A stretch of DNA of 64,000 nt from CALBRZ01 sp964511065 (GCA_964511065.1 CAZEEG010000007.1:17916-81915); one strand, 5' to 3'. Positions 10,506-20,528 are shown, counted from the stretch's first letter. A program made the numbers and translations. The notes: generated by a model from the letters alone, not told the origin.

Positions 10506-11399
10506 TTACCGGAACGAGGACGGCGGCAGGGTGATGTCCTTGAGGTCTACTTCACCATCCTTGGGCACAGTGATCGTGAAGCGGCCGCGATCCACGTTGG
10601 CGACCGGCCCGCTGCCATCGACGGCGTTCTGGCTGCCGGCTCCGCGTTCGTGCCATACCTGGAACTCCAGCTCCACGCCAGCAGGGACGTTCTCGATGAC
10701 AAACTTGCCGTTCTCGTCGGTCACGGCCATGTAGGGATTGTCTTTGACGATGACCCAGCCGCCCATCCACGGATGGACATTGCACGCCGCCGGGGCCGGC
10801 AACGTTTCCGCTACGGTCATCGTCTTGGTTACGCTCGAATTGGAAGCAACCCCTTCGCTGAACGAAGGGTTGCGCTGAAACTGCACGTTGGTGTTGTGGG
10901 CGACCGGGTCCGAATTCAGAATCTCGATCGGCTGCGAGGTGTGAACCAGCAGCACGTGCGGCTCGAACCGGCAGTCCCGGTTGTCAAGCACCACGGGCTG
11001 CTTGATTTTCTCCTCGTACGATTCATGCACCTTGGGATTGCGGGTGCGGAGAAAGACCACCACGTTGGCCACTCCGCCATCGGGGCTGACCACCAGGTTT
11101 TCTTCCAGCAAGTTGTGCTGACCGCAGAATTGGACGTCCTTGGTGACCGACACCGGCATGCGGGCGGGCGCCGGGCCGCCATAGACGAAACGGCCGGTGA
11201 TCGTCCCCCAGCCGTCGGCCTGTTCCATGCTGCCGCCGCTGCTTTGGGTGCTGGTGGCATCACCTTGCGACCGGGACCGCAGGTTCGAAACCACCTGGCG
11301 ATCAGACCGAGGGCCGCGGTTCTGCGACGAATCACCACAACCCACCGCGGCGACAACCGTGGCAGCACAGGTGAGGAGAATCAAGCTTGGGCTTCGCAT
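10506..11399 (-). CDS. Cupredoxin-like lipoprotein with C-terminal beta-sandwich
   Basis: 297 residues. The signal ends in VVAAVGCG (lipobox). After a low-complexity linker the protein resembles methylamine-utilisation-type cupredoxins. It shows NSDPVAHNTNV (first His), then AACNVHPWMGG, which supplies Cys, His and Met in the order of a type 1 copper site. The segment ITGRFVYGGP before and VTDENGKFVIENVPAG after look like carboxypeptidase-regulatory beta-sandwich pieces. The start at 11399 has a GGAGG site 9 bp upstream. It is about 35-40% similar by eye to the next gene upstream, so the pair is a tandem duplication. It is a likely copper electron carrier or copper-delivery factor for the respiratory chain. 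Confidence 0.8.
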   Translation of the reverse strand: MRSPSLILLTCAATVVAAVGCGDSSQNRGPRSDRQVVSNLRSRSQGDATSTQSSGGSMEQADGWGTITGRFVYGGPAPARMPVSVTKDVQFCGQHNLLEENLVVSPDGGVANVVVFLRTRNPKVHESYEEKIKQPVVLDNRDCRFEPHVLLVHTSQPIEILNSDPVAHNTNVQFQRNPSFSEGVASNSSVTKTMTVAETLPAPAACNVHPWMGGWVIVKDNPYMAVTDENGKFVIENVPAGVELEFQVWHERGAGSQNAVDGSGPVANVDRGRFTITVPKDGEVDLKDITLPPSSFR

Positions 11400-11758
11400 G
11401 GCGGCTGCCTCCAGGAGGTTAAGGCCAGGGGTCGATCTGTGGCACCGAGGGGCGATCCGTTGTGAGGGATAGACAACCATCGGGCTATCCCTTGGGATGC
11501 TTGCCTTAAATACTCTGCGTGCAACGATCACTTCTTGACCAGTCCGGCCAGGACCGGCCAACGGTGACGGCCTGTTCTCGAATCCTGACGGTTCCCGAGC
11601 CGTCGAACCGGCCGGGCGGCCATTGCCGCCCGGCGGCTCGAGATCATTCGGAAACCAGTGAGCAGCCTGCCGTGAACCGTACCCATGGACCGCAGCCTGG
11701 GAGGGCACTTGGCCACGCTCCCGTTGCCAACGGGCCGGGATGAAACATCGGCGGCCGC
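11400..11758. other. Intergenic region between the two cupredoxin-like genes
   Basis: 359 bp without a supported gene. It contains a compound stem-loop at 11596-11640: CGAGCCG/CGGCTCG outside and a 9-bp CCGGGCGGC/GCCGCCCGG stem with a 4-nt loop inside. This probably ends or attenuates the transcript coming from the upstream gene. Confidence 0.5.
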
Positions 11759-12535
11759 TTAGTTCTTAAAAACGCTCGGATCCACGCGGATGGTGCCCAG
11801 GTCGTGCTGGCCCGGTTTGAGCGTGATGGTGAACCGGCCCCGAGCCCAATCGCCTTGCGGATCGAGGTAACCGGCCTTCTCGTGCCACACCTGGAACTCC
11901 AGTTCCGTGCCTGCCGGCAGCTTTTCCAGTTTGAAGGTGCCGTCTTCGGCCGACACGGCCACGTAGGGGTTATTCCGGGGCAGGATGAAGCCGCGCATCC
12001 AGGGATGGATGTTGCAGGCCACCGGCACCGGAATCAGTTGCTGGCGATTGAACTTGTGATCCACGCCGGTATTGGGGGGCAGCAGCGGGTTCTTGCCCTC
12101 GTCGCCCAGCGGCTGCACGTTGGCGTTGTGCGGCACGGGATCGGAGTTGTGCAGGATGACGGTCTGCTTGTCCAACCACACCGGAAGGATGTGCGGCACG
12201 AACCGGCCGCCCATGTTGTCGAACTTCACTTGCTTGGGAATGTTCTTCTCGATGTCCGGGTGGATGGCCACGTCGCGGGTGCGAACATAGATCACCACGT
12301 TGGCGATCCCGCCGTCCTTGGAGACCAGCAACGATTCGTCCACCAGGCCCAGATTACCGAACGCTTCTTGATCCTTGGTGACTTGGACCGGCTTGGGAAC
12401 GGGCGGTTTGCCGTCGTAAACAAACTTGCCAGTCAAGTCGGTCCATTCGGCGGCCGCAGCGGGCGACGCAACCAGCCAGACCAGGGCTGGAACGAGCACC
12501 AGAGCGAACCAAAAACCGAAACGAGTCTGCAACAT
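11759..12535 (-). CDS. Secreted cupredoxin-like protein
   Basis: 258 residues with a classical signal peptide ending near ASPAAAAEW. Its layout matches the lipoprotein encoded downstream: LTGKFVYDGKPP, a segment NVVIYVRTRD, HNSDPVPHNANVQ (first copper His), VACNIHPWMRG (Cys, His, Met), then VSAEDGTFKLEKLPAG and ELEFQVWHEKAG. The start has an AGGAGAGAGG ribosome site. A complete type 1 copper ligand set is visible, so an electron-transfer role between the multiheme cytochrome and the oxidase is reasonable but unproven. Confidence 0.8.
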   Translation of the reverse strand: MLQTRFGFWFALVLVPALVWLVASPAAAAEWTDLTGKFVYDGKPPVPKPVQVTKDQEAFGNLGLVDESLLVSKDGGIANVVIYVRTRDVAIHPDIEKNIPKQVKFDNMGGRFVPHILPVWLDKQTVILHNSDPVPHNANVQPLGDEGKNPLLPPNTGVDHKFNRQQLIPVPVACNIHPWMRGFILPRNNPYVAVSAEDGTFKLEKLPAGTELEFQVWHEKAGYLDPQGDWARGRFTITLKPGQHDLGTIRVDPSVFKN

Positions 12536-12900
12536 AACCTCTCTCCTGACTGCCGCGCCGCCAGTCCTGTCGGCGCTGCGTCACAGGGCTCTCGCCCTCG
12601 TTTTTTGGGCGAATTTCGAATGATCCGGCACGCCAACCCTCGCCCTTTCCACCGAGGTCGGCTCGGGGGGGTGCCGTGACCGCACCTTACGGTCAAACCG
12701 GCCATTATAAGCCCCGACGCATGGCTTCGCGCCCCCCCTTGTTCCCCGGTTTCACCTCCCCGTGCATCTCATGATACCGGAAGCGGGCTGGCGATCCCTG
12801 CGGCATTTTGTCACAGGCTGGCGCGGCGGCAGCGGGTTGCTGGCCGGCACCGCGCCTACAGCTAGCTCCACAGGTAGGGGGCGATGCACACCGTTGGTGG
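12536..12900. other. Intergenic region, nothing identified
   Basis: 365 bp between the octaheme cytochrome and the cupredoxin gene. I see no gene, tRNA or strong hairpin. Confidence 0.4.
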
Positions 12901-15900
12901 TTATTCGTCTTCCTCGTTAACCAGGTCCGGCGGTGGCGAACCCTGGATCATCGGTTTGATCGATGTCTGATTCTTCATGTACTGGTCGTAGTTCAGCAGC
13001 AGATCCACCAGCGCGTCGATCTGCTCGGTGCTGGTTCCCTCGTGAATCAACTTGCCGACCTCGCCCTCGAACTTGTCGGGACGAATCGGTTCGTTGGGTT
13101 TGATCACCGCGAACATCGCCGTGTACGGCAACAGATGCTTGGGATTGGCGATCCACTTGTGGAGGTAGTCGGGCCGCAGGCGGTTATGCACCTGGTCCAG
13201 GTTGGGGGCCAGCGCATCAACACCGCCCTCGGGGGTGTAATCGCCCACCGCATGGCAGGCCACGCAGTAGTTGCGGTTGGTCACGATCTTCAGCGCATCG
13301 CCTAGCCGTTGCCCGTACTGGTTTTCCTTGGCCGACAGCTCCAGCGGGTTGCGCCGATCGTAGTACTCGTAGGGATACTCCGCGCTGTCCTTGGCGGCGA
13401 AGTAATTGACCAGCGCTTCGGCCTCCTTGGGAGACAGGTTGAACTTGGGCATCCGCAGGACCACCGCCGGCCGAATCATGTACGGCTCCAGCAGGAAATC
13501 GTACAACCATGCCGGCTGAACCTTGGAGCCTTCGCCCACCAGCGGCGGCGGCACATAGCCCCAAGCACTGGGCAGGTCCTTCGGATTGCGTTGATCGACG
13601 ACGCGCGGGTACAGCCAGTTGGCAAACTCGCCACCCAACTGCGGTTGGCTCGGCCGGCCCGGTCCCGGAATCAACGACTCGGGATAGACCGGGAAGGTCT
13701 TGTCACCGCTGAGCCAGTAGTTACCGTTGACGAGGGCATCGTCCCACAGCGTGTACAGGTGGATGATGTTGCCCTCTTCGTCTTCCGATTCCCAACTCAT
13801 GCCCTTTTGGGCCGGGTCGATACTTCGCCGGGCAGTAATCGTGGCGGTGCCCAGCCCCCGCTTGTCCAGTCGCTTGGAGTCCGCGATCTGCTCGGGCGTG
13901 AAATGCGGCTGGAACAGGTCGTGGTAATCGTCCGGCGCCGGTGGCGGCTGATGTGCGTACAGCAGCGAGTCGGGCTCAAAGGTGAACGTAAACTTGGGCA
14001 TGTCCAGAATATGGCAGCCCCCGCAGTTGTACTTCTCCAGTACTTTGCGGCCTTCGTTCAGGGCCTGCTGCCGCGGTTCGGCCGAATACACGTATTGCTC
14101 GGCCGGCGGTTCCGCTACCAGGCCGAGAATGAATGTCATCACCGCTTCGCGCTCTTCGTCGTTGAACGGGAACTGCGGCATCCGCAGGCGCTCATCGTAG
14201 CGCATGTTCTGCGTCATCTCGTAGTCGTAGCTCCGAGGCGCCCGCAGCTTTTGCCACAAGAACCCTTCGCGGTGGTGCGACAGCAGCGCGTGCAGGAAGA
14301 ACGCCTTGTCCTTGTTCTTGAGCCCCTCCAGGTCCAGGTGAGGTTCGCCGTCGGGACCGGTAATGACCACATCCGGATCGGAATGCTTCACGTACTGGCC
14401 GATCTGGTTGAACGCAATTTTGGCCGGTTCCTTGCGCCCCCAGTCGGCCAGGGCGGTGCCGATCGGCTTGGCCGATTCCATACCCGGGATGTCGTGGCAG
14501 CCAAAGCAACCGTACTTCCGCACGGAGCGGGCTCCCACGAACCGCAGCAGGCGGTTGACGCGGTCGGTCTCGTCGCGGAACTTGCCCAGCAGCTCCTTCT
14601 CGTCGCCCTTGATTTCACGAGCCAGCTCCAGCGGGATGCCGGTTTGCAAATACTGCTCGGCCTGCTGCCGCGTGAATACGCCCTGCAGATGCCCAAGCGC
14701 CAGTTCGTAGAGCGCATCCTGGTCGATACGCGGAAGCGGATCGGCCTCCCAGTTGTTGGTCGAATCCATCAGGAACAGGGCAATATCGGCCGCCGGGTCC
14801 ACCACGGTACCGTCCTTCTGCCGGACCGGGTCCAGCAGCATGTCGGGCATCTTGGTCCGGTGCGAGTAGTGCGTGGGGTTCTTGAGCCAGCTATACAGCC
14901 AGCGGGCTCCCTTGTCGGCCGCCTCGTCACCACCGGCTCGGAGCTTGCTGCCGATGTTCGACAGGTCCGGGCCTTGGTCGGCGGTCAGCCGTTCATCGGT
15001 AAAGGCGCTGTGCTGGTGGCACGCCAGGCAACCGCGATCGGCAAAGAACTGCTTGCCGCGCTCGGCGTCGGGGGCCTCGGTGACTTCCTCGGGCCGCGTG
15101 GCCGGAATGTATGGCTGGCTCGATGTCAGCAGAAATTCCGTAATCGCCCGAATCTCGATCGCTTCCAGCTTTTCGGTGTGGTAAGGCTCCTCGACGGTTT
15201 CGCCGAACGCCTCGCCCTCGGCTTTCTCTTCGGCGAGGAGGTGGTCGTACAGCCCGAAAAACTGCGGCATCCGCGTGGTCGGACGGAAGTCCTTGGGATT
15301 GCGAATCCAGTTGTAAACGAACTCCTTGGAGAGTTTGCTCGACACGTATCGCAGGCTGGGGCCGACCGGGCGCATCGTGCCGGGCACTTCGACATCGGCC
15401 AGGACCAGGGCCAGGCGATGATGCTGCTCGCTCAAGTAGGCTGGCTGGGGCGACAACGGATTCTTGGCCCGGGCCTCGTCTTCCTTGAGCAGTTGCACCA
15501 GGCGCCGCCGAATGGTGTCGTTGGTCGGATCACGCACCACGCGGCCAGCCAGGTCTTGTAGCTGTTGGGCGAAGCGGGCCAGCCCTTGGTTGGCCTCGTC
15601 GGCCGAATAGCCCTGCGGCACGGCGTCCTCGCGGTAGGCGGGCTTACCGTCCTCGGTAACTTCGACACCCGTCCCGAATAGCTGCTGCAAACGCTGCAGG
15701 TAACTGTCAGCATGCTGGCGGCGATAGGTTTCGTTGGAGTAGAGGGCCGGATCGGCGTACAGCGCCAGGGCCGCCGGCGCATAGGCCGGTTCCAGTCGCA
15801 TGTCGGGGCCAATGGTGCGCGTGAGGCTTTCGTAGCCCTTGATTTCGTGACAGCCAAAACAGCCGTACTCCCGCACCAGGTTGTAGCCCTGCATCAGCTT

Positions 15901-17889
15901 CGGGGCCGGAGGCTCGGGGAACCGTTCGCTGGGCAGCAGTTCCACTACATTGTGGTGGCACTTCAGGCACATGCTTTCCGAGAACCGCTTGGGCATCATC
16001 GGAAAGATCCAGTGATGGTTGTCGAACCAGTCGTATTCCTTGGTCCATTGCTGCAACTGTTCGACGGAATTGGGCGCGTGCGATGCCCATTTGAACGCCG
16101 TGGCGCTGCCCTGCCCGTCGTGGCAGATCGTGCAACCGACAGTATCAAACGGGTGGGGACTGGTCGAGCCACCAAACAGATCGAGCCGGGGATGGGTGCT
16201 GTAGGGGTGCGGCACGCCGCGGCGAATCTTCAACTCCAGAGGCTGGCCCCAACTGACCACGCCCAGCAGTTGATCGACAGCATCTTGGCGCGTCCAGATG
16301 TCCTTCCCTCCCACCGCCACGATCACGTCGCCCGTCTTGAGCTGCGCATCGGCCGCGAAACTGCGAGCCATCACAAACTCGACCGTGGCATCGTTGGCGC
16401 TGAACACGCCCCGGTCGGCCAGTCGGAAGCCATATGCCCGAAGCAGCAGTTCGTTCTGCTCGTCGTGGGTCAGTTCGTTGGGAATGATGGGGTCGAGATA
16501 GACCTGTTCTGCCCCATCGTCGCCGGCAACGGTGAGGGCGGGCGGTTCGGGCGGCGTGTTGAGCGTGATGGCAGGCAGCACGTGCTCGTGCGGATAGCCC
16601 GCATCGATCGCCGAGCCGGGCGCGGTCTTATCAATACCCACGTGACAGGTTGTACAGCGGTCGAACCGGGCAACGTCCTGGAAGTTGAAGTCGATGGTCA
16701 GGTTGGGCAGCCAGATCTGGCGGATCTTGATGTCACCTTCCTTGCTGAAGGCGTCGAGAATCGGCATGTTCAGCAGCCGCTTGCCCACGTTGGGGCGGCT
16801 CTTGGCCAGTTGCTCCTCGAGCCGGTTCATATCCGTCCGGTAACGGTCCAGGTTCTGCCTCGCGGAACTCACCTGGGCATTCACCGCATTGCGGGCCCGC
16901 TCCAGCCGTTCGCGGTAGGTCTTGGCCGACTCGTAACGGCGATTCAGGTCGTTCACCTCGGCAGAAATGGAATCCACGCGGGCCTGTAGCGCGTCCAGTT
17001 CCGACCGCGGCGCATCGTTGCCGAACGCCAGGTTGAACGCGCTGCGCGCTTCGTCCAAATCGGCCCGGCGGAACTTTAGGTCGCGCTGGAGGACTTCCTC
17101 GCGGAACAGCGCCTCTTTGACGACGTCCTCAATTTCCCGCATGAACTGTTGGCGGTGCTCCGTGCTGGGGGCTTCAATCGCCTGCCTCAGGGTGGCATCC
17201 GCCGCCGCCAGCCACTGCTGGGTGTCCTGGGGAGCGCTGTCCCAATACCGGGCGAGCGTTTCCTCGATCCGCGGCCGCAAGCTTTCCAGGTGGCCGCTCA
17301 ATTGTTCATTGAGTGTCTCCAACCGCTTCTCGGCGGCCTGCACCTGCGATTGCAGCATGTGTTTGCGCTGGGGATTGCTCTCGACTTCGAGCGTCCCGCG
17401 GTCGATCTGCAGGCTTACGGCCAGTTCGGCCAATTCGCTGTTGAGGGCGATGGCGGCCGCCGATGCCTCGTTCACCTGATAGAACTGCTGCTCGGCCTGG
17501 CTCGCCTGGGGCACTTGGTCTGTGGCCCCGGTCGTATCGAGACTGACCAGTTCGACCGCATCGCCATCGCCCACCTGGGCGCGCTCGGCGACGTACAGCA
17601 TGAACAGTTTGCCGAAGGCGGGTTCTGGTGGCTGCGAACTGACTTCTTCAAGAACGTCCTCGCGAATGACTTCGCCATCGCGGAAGTTGCCGGCCAGTTC
17701 TTCGTAGATGCGCGCCTGGAGCGTCCAGACTTCCAGCTTGCCGTAGTAGTTTTCCTGGTAGGTCTTCCACTCGCGGTTATGGTCGTCGGCAATCATCCAG
17801 ACCGTGGCCAGCAGCATGGCCAGGGAGGAAAGGCCGAAGTAGAAGTGGACCTTCTTGATATCACGCCAAGTTTTTTCTGTAGCAGGCAT
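12901..17889 (-). CDS. Giant octaheme cytochrome c with coiled coil and PDZ-like domain
   Basis: 1662 residues. One N-terminal membrane helix (about 15-33) is followed by about 350 residues of heptad-rich helix (about 50-390). Eight CxxCH heme sites follow: CTTCH (~412), CTICH (~583), CLKCH (~638), CFGCH (~673), CLACH (~952), CFGCH (~1126), CGGCH (~1288) and CVACH (~1538). A PDZ-like segment (about 500-555, containing LKTGDVIVAVGGKDIWT) sits between hemes 1 and 2. Several heme modules carry distal Met-Pro motifs such as TRMPQFF and LRMPKFNL. The start at 17889 has a GGAGAGGG site. It is encoded directly after the two cytochrome b halves, so it likely replaces cytochrome c1 and carries electrons through the periplasm. 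Confidence 0.9.
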   Translation of the reverse strand: MPATEKTWRDIKKVHFYFGLSSLAMLLATVWMIADDHNREWKTYQENYYGKLEVWTLQARIYEELAGNFRDGEVIREDVLEEVSSQPPEPAFGKLFMLYVAERAQVGDGDAVELVSLDTTGATDQVPQASQAEQQFYQVNEASAAAIALNSELAELAVSLQIDRGTLEVESNPQRKHMLQSQVQAAEKRLETLNEQLSGHLESLRPRIEETLARYWDSAPQDTQQWLAAADATLRQAIEAPSTEHRQQFMREIEDVVKEALFREEVLQRDLKFRRADLDEARSAFNLAFGNDAPRSELDALQARVDSISAEVNDLNRRYESAKTYRERLERARNAVNAQVSSARQNLDRYRTDMNRLEEQLAKSRPNVGKRLLNMPILDAFSKEGDIKIRQIWLPNLTIDFNFQDVARFDRCTTCHVGIDKTAPGSAIDAGYPHEHVLPAITLNTPPEPPALTVAGDDGAEQVYLDPIIPNELTHDEQNELLLRAYGFRLADRGVFSANDATVEFVMARSFAADAQLKTGDVIVAVGGKDIWTRQDAVDQLLGVVSWGQPLELKIRRGVPHPYSTHPRLDLFGGSTSPHPFDTVGCTICHDGQGSATAFKWASHAPNSVEQLQQWTKEYDWFDNHHWIFPMMPKRFSESMCLKCHHNVVELLPSERFPEPPAPKLMQGYNLVREYGCFGCHEIKGYESLTRTIGPDMRLEPAYAPAALALYADPALYSNETYRRQHADSYLQRLQQLFGTGVEVTEDGKPAYREDAVPQGYSADEANQGLARFAQQLQDLAGRVVRDPTNDTIRRRLVQLLKEDEARAKNPLSPQPAYLSEQHHRLALVLADVEVPGTMRPVGPSLRYVSSKLSKEFVYNWIRNPKDFRPTTRMPQFFGLYDHLLAEEKAEGEAFGETVEEPYHTEKLEAIEIRAITEFLLTSSQPYIPATRPEEVTEAPDAERGKQFFADRGCLACHQHSAFTDERLTADQGPDLSNIGSKLRAGGDEAADKGARWLYSWLKNPTHYSHRTKMPDMLLDPVRQKDGTVVDPAADIALFLMDSTNNWEADPLPRIDQDALYELALGHLQGVFTRQQAEQYLQTGIPLELAREIKGDEKELLGKFRDETDRVNRLLRFVGARSVRKYGCFGCHDIPGMESAKPIGTALADWGRKEPAKIAFNQIGQYVKHSDPDVVITGPDGEPHLDLEGLKNKDKAFFLHALLSHHREGFLWQKLRAPRSYDYEMTQNMRYDERLRMPQFPFNDEEREAVMTFILGLVAEPPAEQYVYSAEPRQQALNEGRKVLEKYNCGGCHILDMPKFTFTFEPDSLLYAHQPPPAPDDYHDLFQPHFTPEQIADSKRLDKRGLGTATITARRSIDPAQKGMSWESEDEEGNIIHLYTLWDDALVNGNYWLSGDKTFPVYPESLIPGPGRPSQPQLGGEFANWLYPRVVDQRNPKDLPSAWGYVPPPLVGEGSKVQPAWLYDFLLEPYMIRPAVVLRMPKFNLSPKEAEALVNYFAAKDSAEYPYEYYDRRNPLELSAKENQYGQRLGDALKIVTNRNYCVACHAVGDYTPEGGVDALAPNLDQVHNRLRPDYLHKWIANPKHLLPYTAMFAVIKPNEPIRPDKFEGEVGKLIHEGTSTEQIDALVDLLLNYDQYMKNQTSIKPMIQGSPPPDLVNEEDE

Positions 17890-17960
17890 TTGCCCTCTCC
17901 GGAGCAATCGCGGGGCCTGTTAGCGGTTGGGAAGCGGCCGGTGTGCGAAGCAGGCCGCGG

Positions 17961-19304
17961 CTAAATGTTGAAGAAGAACTCCGGGATGTAGACGATGTAT
18001 TTCAAGTTCAAGGTCCAGCGGAGCAGCATCTTGATCGGCAAGGCAGCCATGAACAGCAGCAGGATGGCCAGCACCATGTAACGGATGAAGCCCATCCGCA
18101 CGAAAAACGGCCGCAGGACCGTGGCCGCCATAAGCGGCGGCAAGAACAGGAAATACCCCAGCACCAGGATGATCCCCAGCCCTTCGCGCTTCAGGATCAT
18201 CCAAAGCGATTCCGCCATGCCCATGTCGGAAGTGACTTTGGGTACGGTTGCCCCCATCCAGTTGATCCAGAAGTAATCCGACAGGTTGACGTTGTTTTGG
18301 GCCTCGACCTTGTGTGCGTCCCAGAATTCAAATGGCCCAAAGAAGCTCCAGTTGGGACCACGCAAGAAGGTCCCCAGCACGATCAGCGTGACCCACAGTT
18401 CCAAAAAGCCGATTTGGAACATCACGTAGGCGAACTTGCGCTGCTCGATCGTGTAGTAGCCGTTACCCTGCTTGTTGAAATCCAGGTAGGGAATCGCCAT
18501 CAACCCCACGATTACCAGGCTGGGCAGGACCACGCCCGCCATCCATGGGTCGAAGTACACCAGCATTTCCTGCAGGCCCAGGAAGTACCAGGGGGCCTTG
18601 GAGGGGTTGGGGGTCTTGACCGAACTGGCCGGTTCTTCCAACGGCGCCTTGAGCATGATTGCCCAGACCAGCAACAACGCGGTCAGTAGCACCATGCAGA
18701 TCAACTCGGTATACACCAAATCGGGCCAGACCAGCACTTTCTCGTTATCGAGCGACTCCAGCGGTGGCAGTCCCTGCTTGGCGCGGTCGTCGTTCTGCAC
18801 GGCCTTCCAGGTGGCCAGCCAGGTGAAGAATCCCAGCAGCAACACCAGCATCACGATCGGCACGTTGTCCGGCTTGGCAACGATGGCCCAAAAGTTGGGA
18901 TTGGTCATCGATAGTCCCAGCAGCAGCAGCACCAGGTTGAACCCGGTGTAGGCCACGGCCGGCTGGACAAAGAACCGCCGCCCCAAGTACAGCACCACCA
19001 GCGCGGCCGCCGTACCCACGGTGTAGATCACCGCCCCGCGGTTGCCCGACAGCAGGGAGTTGACGAAGTGCTCGATATCGTGTCCCAGGCCGGGCAGTGT
19101 GCCAGACCAGGCGAAAGCGCCCAGGATGACGAACCCCAGCGAGGCCAGCAGGCAGGCCATCGCCAGGCTTCCGCGGTGCATCCGAAAGTGCAAAACGCCA
19201 GCGACGGCAGCGTTGAGTACCGCCAGCACCAGATAATAGGGGCCTAGAAAGGACGAAGCCTTGTCGACGAAGTCAAACGACGCGCCATGCATAAGTTCAT
19301 CCAT
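17961..19304 (-). CDS. Cytochrome b subunit IV-like C-terminal half of a bc-type complex
   Basis: 447 residues, polytopic. The signature segment SKAPWYFLGLQEMLVYF is the Qo-site PEWY region in its PWY variant, as in split cytochrome b complexes. Conserved DPWMAGVVLPSLVIVGLMAIPY follows. Extra helices at the N-terminus (about five) and a C-terminal extension make it much longer than the roughly 160-residue subunit IV of b6f. It forms the quinol-oxidising site together with the b6 half encoded upstream. Confidence 0.88.
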   Translation of the reverse strand: MDELMHGASFDFVDKASSFLGPYYLVLAVLNAAVAGVLHFRMHRGSLAMACLLASLGFVILGAFAWSGTLPGLGHDIEHFVNSLLSGNRGAVIYTVGTAAALVVLYLGRRFFVQPAVAYTGFNLVLLLLGLSMTNPNFWAIVAKPDNVPIVMLVLLLGFFTWLATWKAVQNDDRAKQGLPPLESLDNEKVLVWPDLVYTELICMVLLTALLLVWAIMLKAPLEEPASSVKTPNPSKAPWYFLGLQEMLVYFDPWMAGVVLPSLVIVGLMAIPYLDFNKQGNGYYTIEQRKFAYVMFQIGFLELWVTLIVLGTFLRGPNWSFFGPFEFWDAHKVEAQNNVNLSDYFWINWMGATVPKVTSDMGMAESLWMILKREGLGIILVLGYFLFLPPLMAATVLRPFFVRMGFIRYMVLAILLLFMAALPIKMLLRWTLNLKYIVYIPEFFFNI

Positions 19305-19416
19305 CGTGTCGGCAGGAAATGGCCGCCCCGGCTTGCCAAGGCAGGCTCACCCACCGCGTTGTCGCAGTTCATTTCGACTCGTGCCGCCGACCCCTTCGAG
19401 CGAGGCCGCCGAACCA

Positions 19417-20193
19417 TCACAGGGGACCGCTGATCCCGCCGTCCTTTCTGACCCGCCAAAAGTGAATGGCCAACAACATCGCCACCGCCAACGGAATAGC
19501 GATACAGTGCAACACGTAAAACCGGTTGAGCGTTTCCTCGCCCACGATTCGGGCACCTAGCAGGCCGAACCGGGCGTCGGAGGCGCTGGTGATCATGTCG
19601 ATCCCGCCGATGGAAAGCAACTGCTGCCCTGGTCCTTCACTTCCCAAAAAGGGCGTGGCTCGGGCCATGTTGGAGCCCACCGTGATGGCCCAAATGGCAA
19701 GCTGGTCCCACGGTAACAGGTAGCCGGTAAACGAGAGCAATAACGTGAGCAGCAGCAGGATCACGCCAATCACCCAGTTGAACTCTCGGGGTGGTTTATA
19801 GCTGCCGGTTAAAAATACCCTGTACATGTGCAGCCAAACGGTAATCACCATGGCGTGGGCCCCCCAGCGATGCAGTTCGCGGAGAATGCCCAAGCTGGTG
19901 ACGTCGCGCAGGGCCGTGATGTCGGTGAATGCCCACTGCAAGGTGGGGCGGTAATAGAACATCAGCAGCACGCCGGTGACGGTCTCCACCAGAAACAGGA
20001 AGAACGTCACCCCGCCCATGCACCACGTATAGCTCAGGGCAATGCCTTGCTTCTTGATGGAAACCGGGTGCAAGTGCAGGAAGAAGTTGGTGAGCATGAC
20101 CACGATGCGATTCCGCCGGTCCAGCGGCATCGGGTGGCGAAAGATGCTCTTCCAAATCTGGCTATTGCGTACCGTTTCGCCAATTGACGGCAT
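19417..20193 (-). CDS. Cytochrome b6-type N-terminal half (diheme)
   Basis: 258 residues with four membrane helices. The four heme b histidines are visible: RELHRWGAHAM, VWLHMYRVF, LHCIAIPLA and AIHFWRVRKDGG. The sequence LLSFTGYLLPWDQLAIWA is the classic cytochrome b helix C. A conserved Cys (YTWCMGG) lies where heme c(i) of b6f-type proteins attaches, so a covalent extra heme is possible but not certain. The 112-bp gap to the subunit IV gene has no gene. Confidence 0.95.
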   Translation of the reverse strand: MPSIGETVRNSQIWKSIFRHPMPLDRRNRIVVMLTNFFLHLHPVSIKKQGIALSYTWCMGGVTFFLFLVETVTGVLLMFYYRPTLQWAFTDITALRDVTSLGILRELHRWGAHAMVITVWLHMYRVFLTGSYKPPREFNWVIGVILLLLTLLLSFTGYLLPWDQLAIWAITVGSNMARATPFLGSEGPGQQLLSIGGIDMITSASDARFGLLGARIVGEETLNRFYVLHCIAIPLAVAMLLAIHFWRVRKDGGISGPL

Positions 20194-20528
20194 CGGCGTT
20201 CCCTAGCGAATTGGAGGATGCGTGGTTGCTTTGGCTATGTTTGGCGGCTGCCGGTGTGTGCGGGGAGGCATATGGGGTATCTCTGCCCGGCTGCCACGAT
20301 TCGATTGCGCTGTAGGTAGCAGAAACGCGAAGCGGGTTTCCCACTTTCTGTCCGTGCCACGGCTCTGCGAACCGTGCATGAAATTCCTTCTGCGTGTGCC
20401 GTGCTTGGATCATTCGTGCCACGGATCGGTGAACCGTAGACGATACCGATAGGCGTTGTCTAACCCCCCGTTCTTGCCGCGGTATGGTTCCCGGTTGCCT
20501 TGCGTAGCGGTGCGTTTGCGATTGGCGG
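20194..20528. other. Intergenic region between Rieske and cytochrome b6 genes
   Basis: 335 bp without a supported gene. It holds two imperfect copies of a 25-bp element (20352-20376 and 20414-20438, about 20 of 25 matching), both containing CGTGCCACGG and AACCGT. Each copy can form a small hairpin. Confidence 0.5.
20352..20438. repeat. Two copies of a 25-bp hairpin-forming repeat
   Basis: Copy A at 20352-20376 and copy B at 20414-20438 share CGTGCCACGG at the start and AACCGT near the end. Similar gene-flanking elements with GAGCCGTG cores appear elsewhere in the window (35916-35927, 62102-62132, 62259-62270). Confidence 0.5.

Noticed and set aside
13309..15561. 750-codon open frame on the plus strand
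   Set aside because: It is antisense to the octaheme cytochrome, whose CxxCH motifs prove the minus-strand frame. GC-rich third positions leave such shadows.
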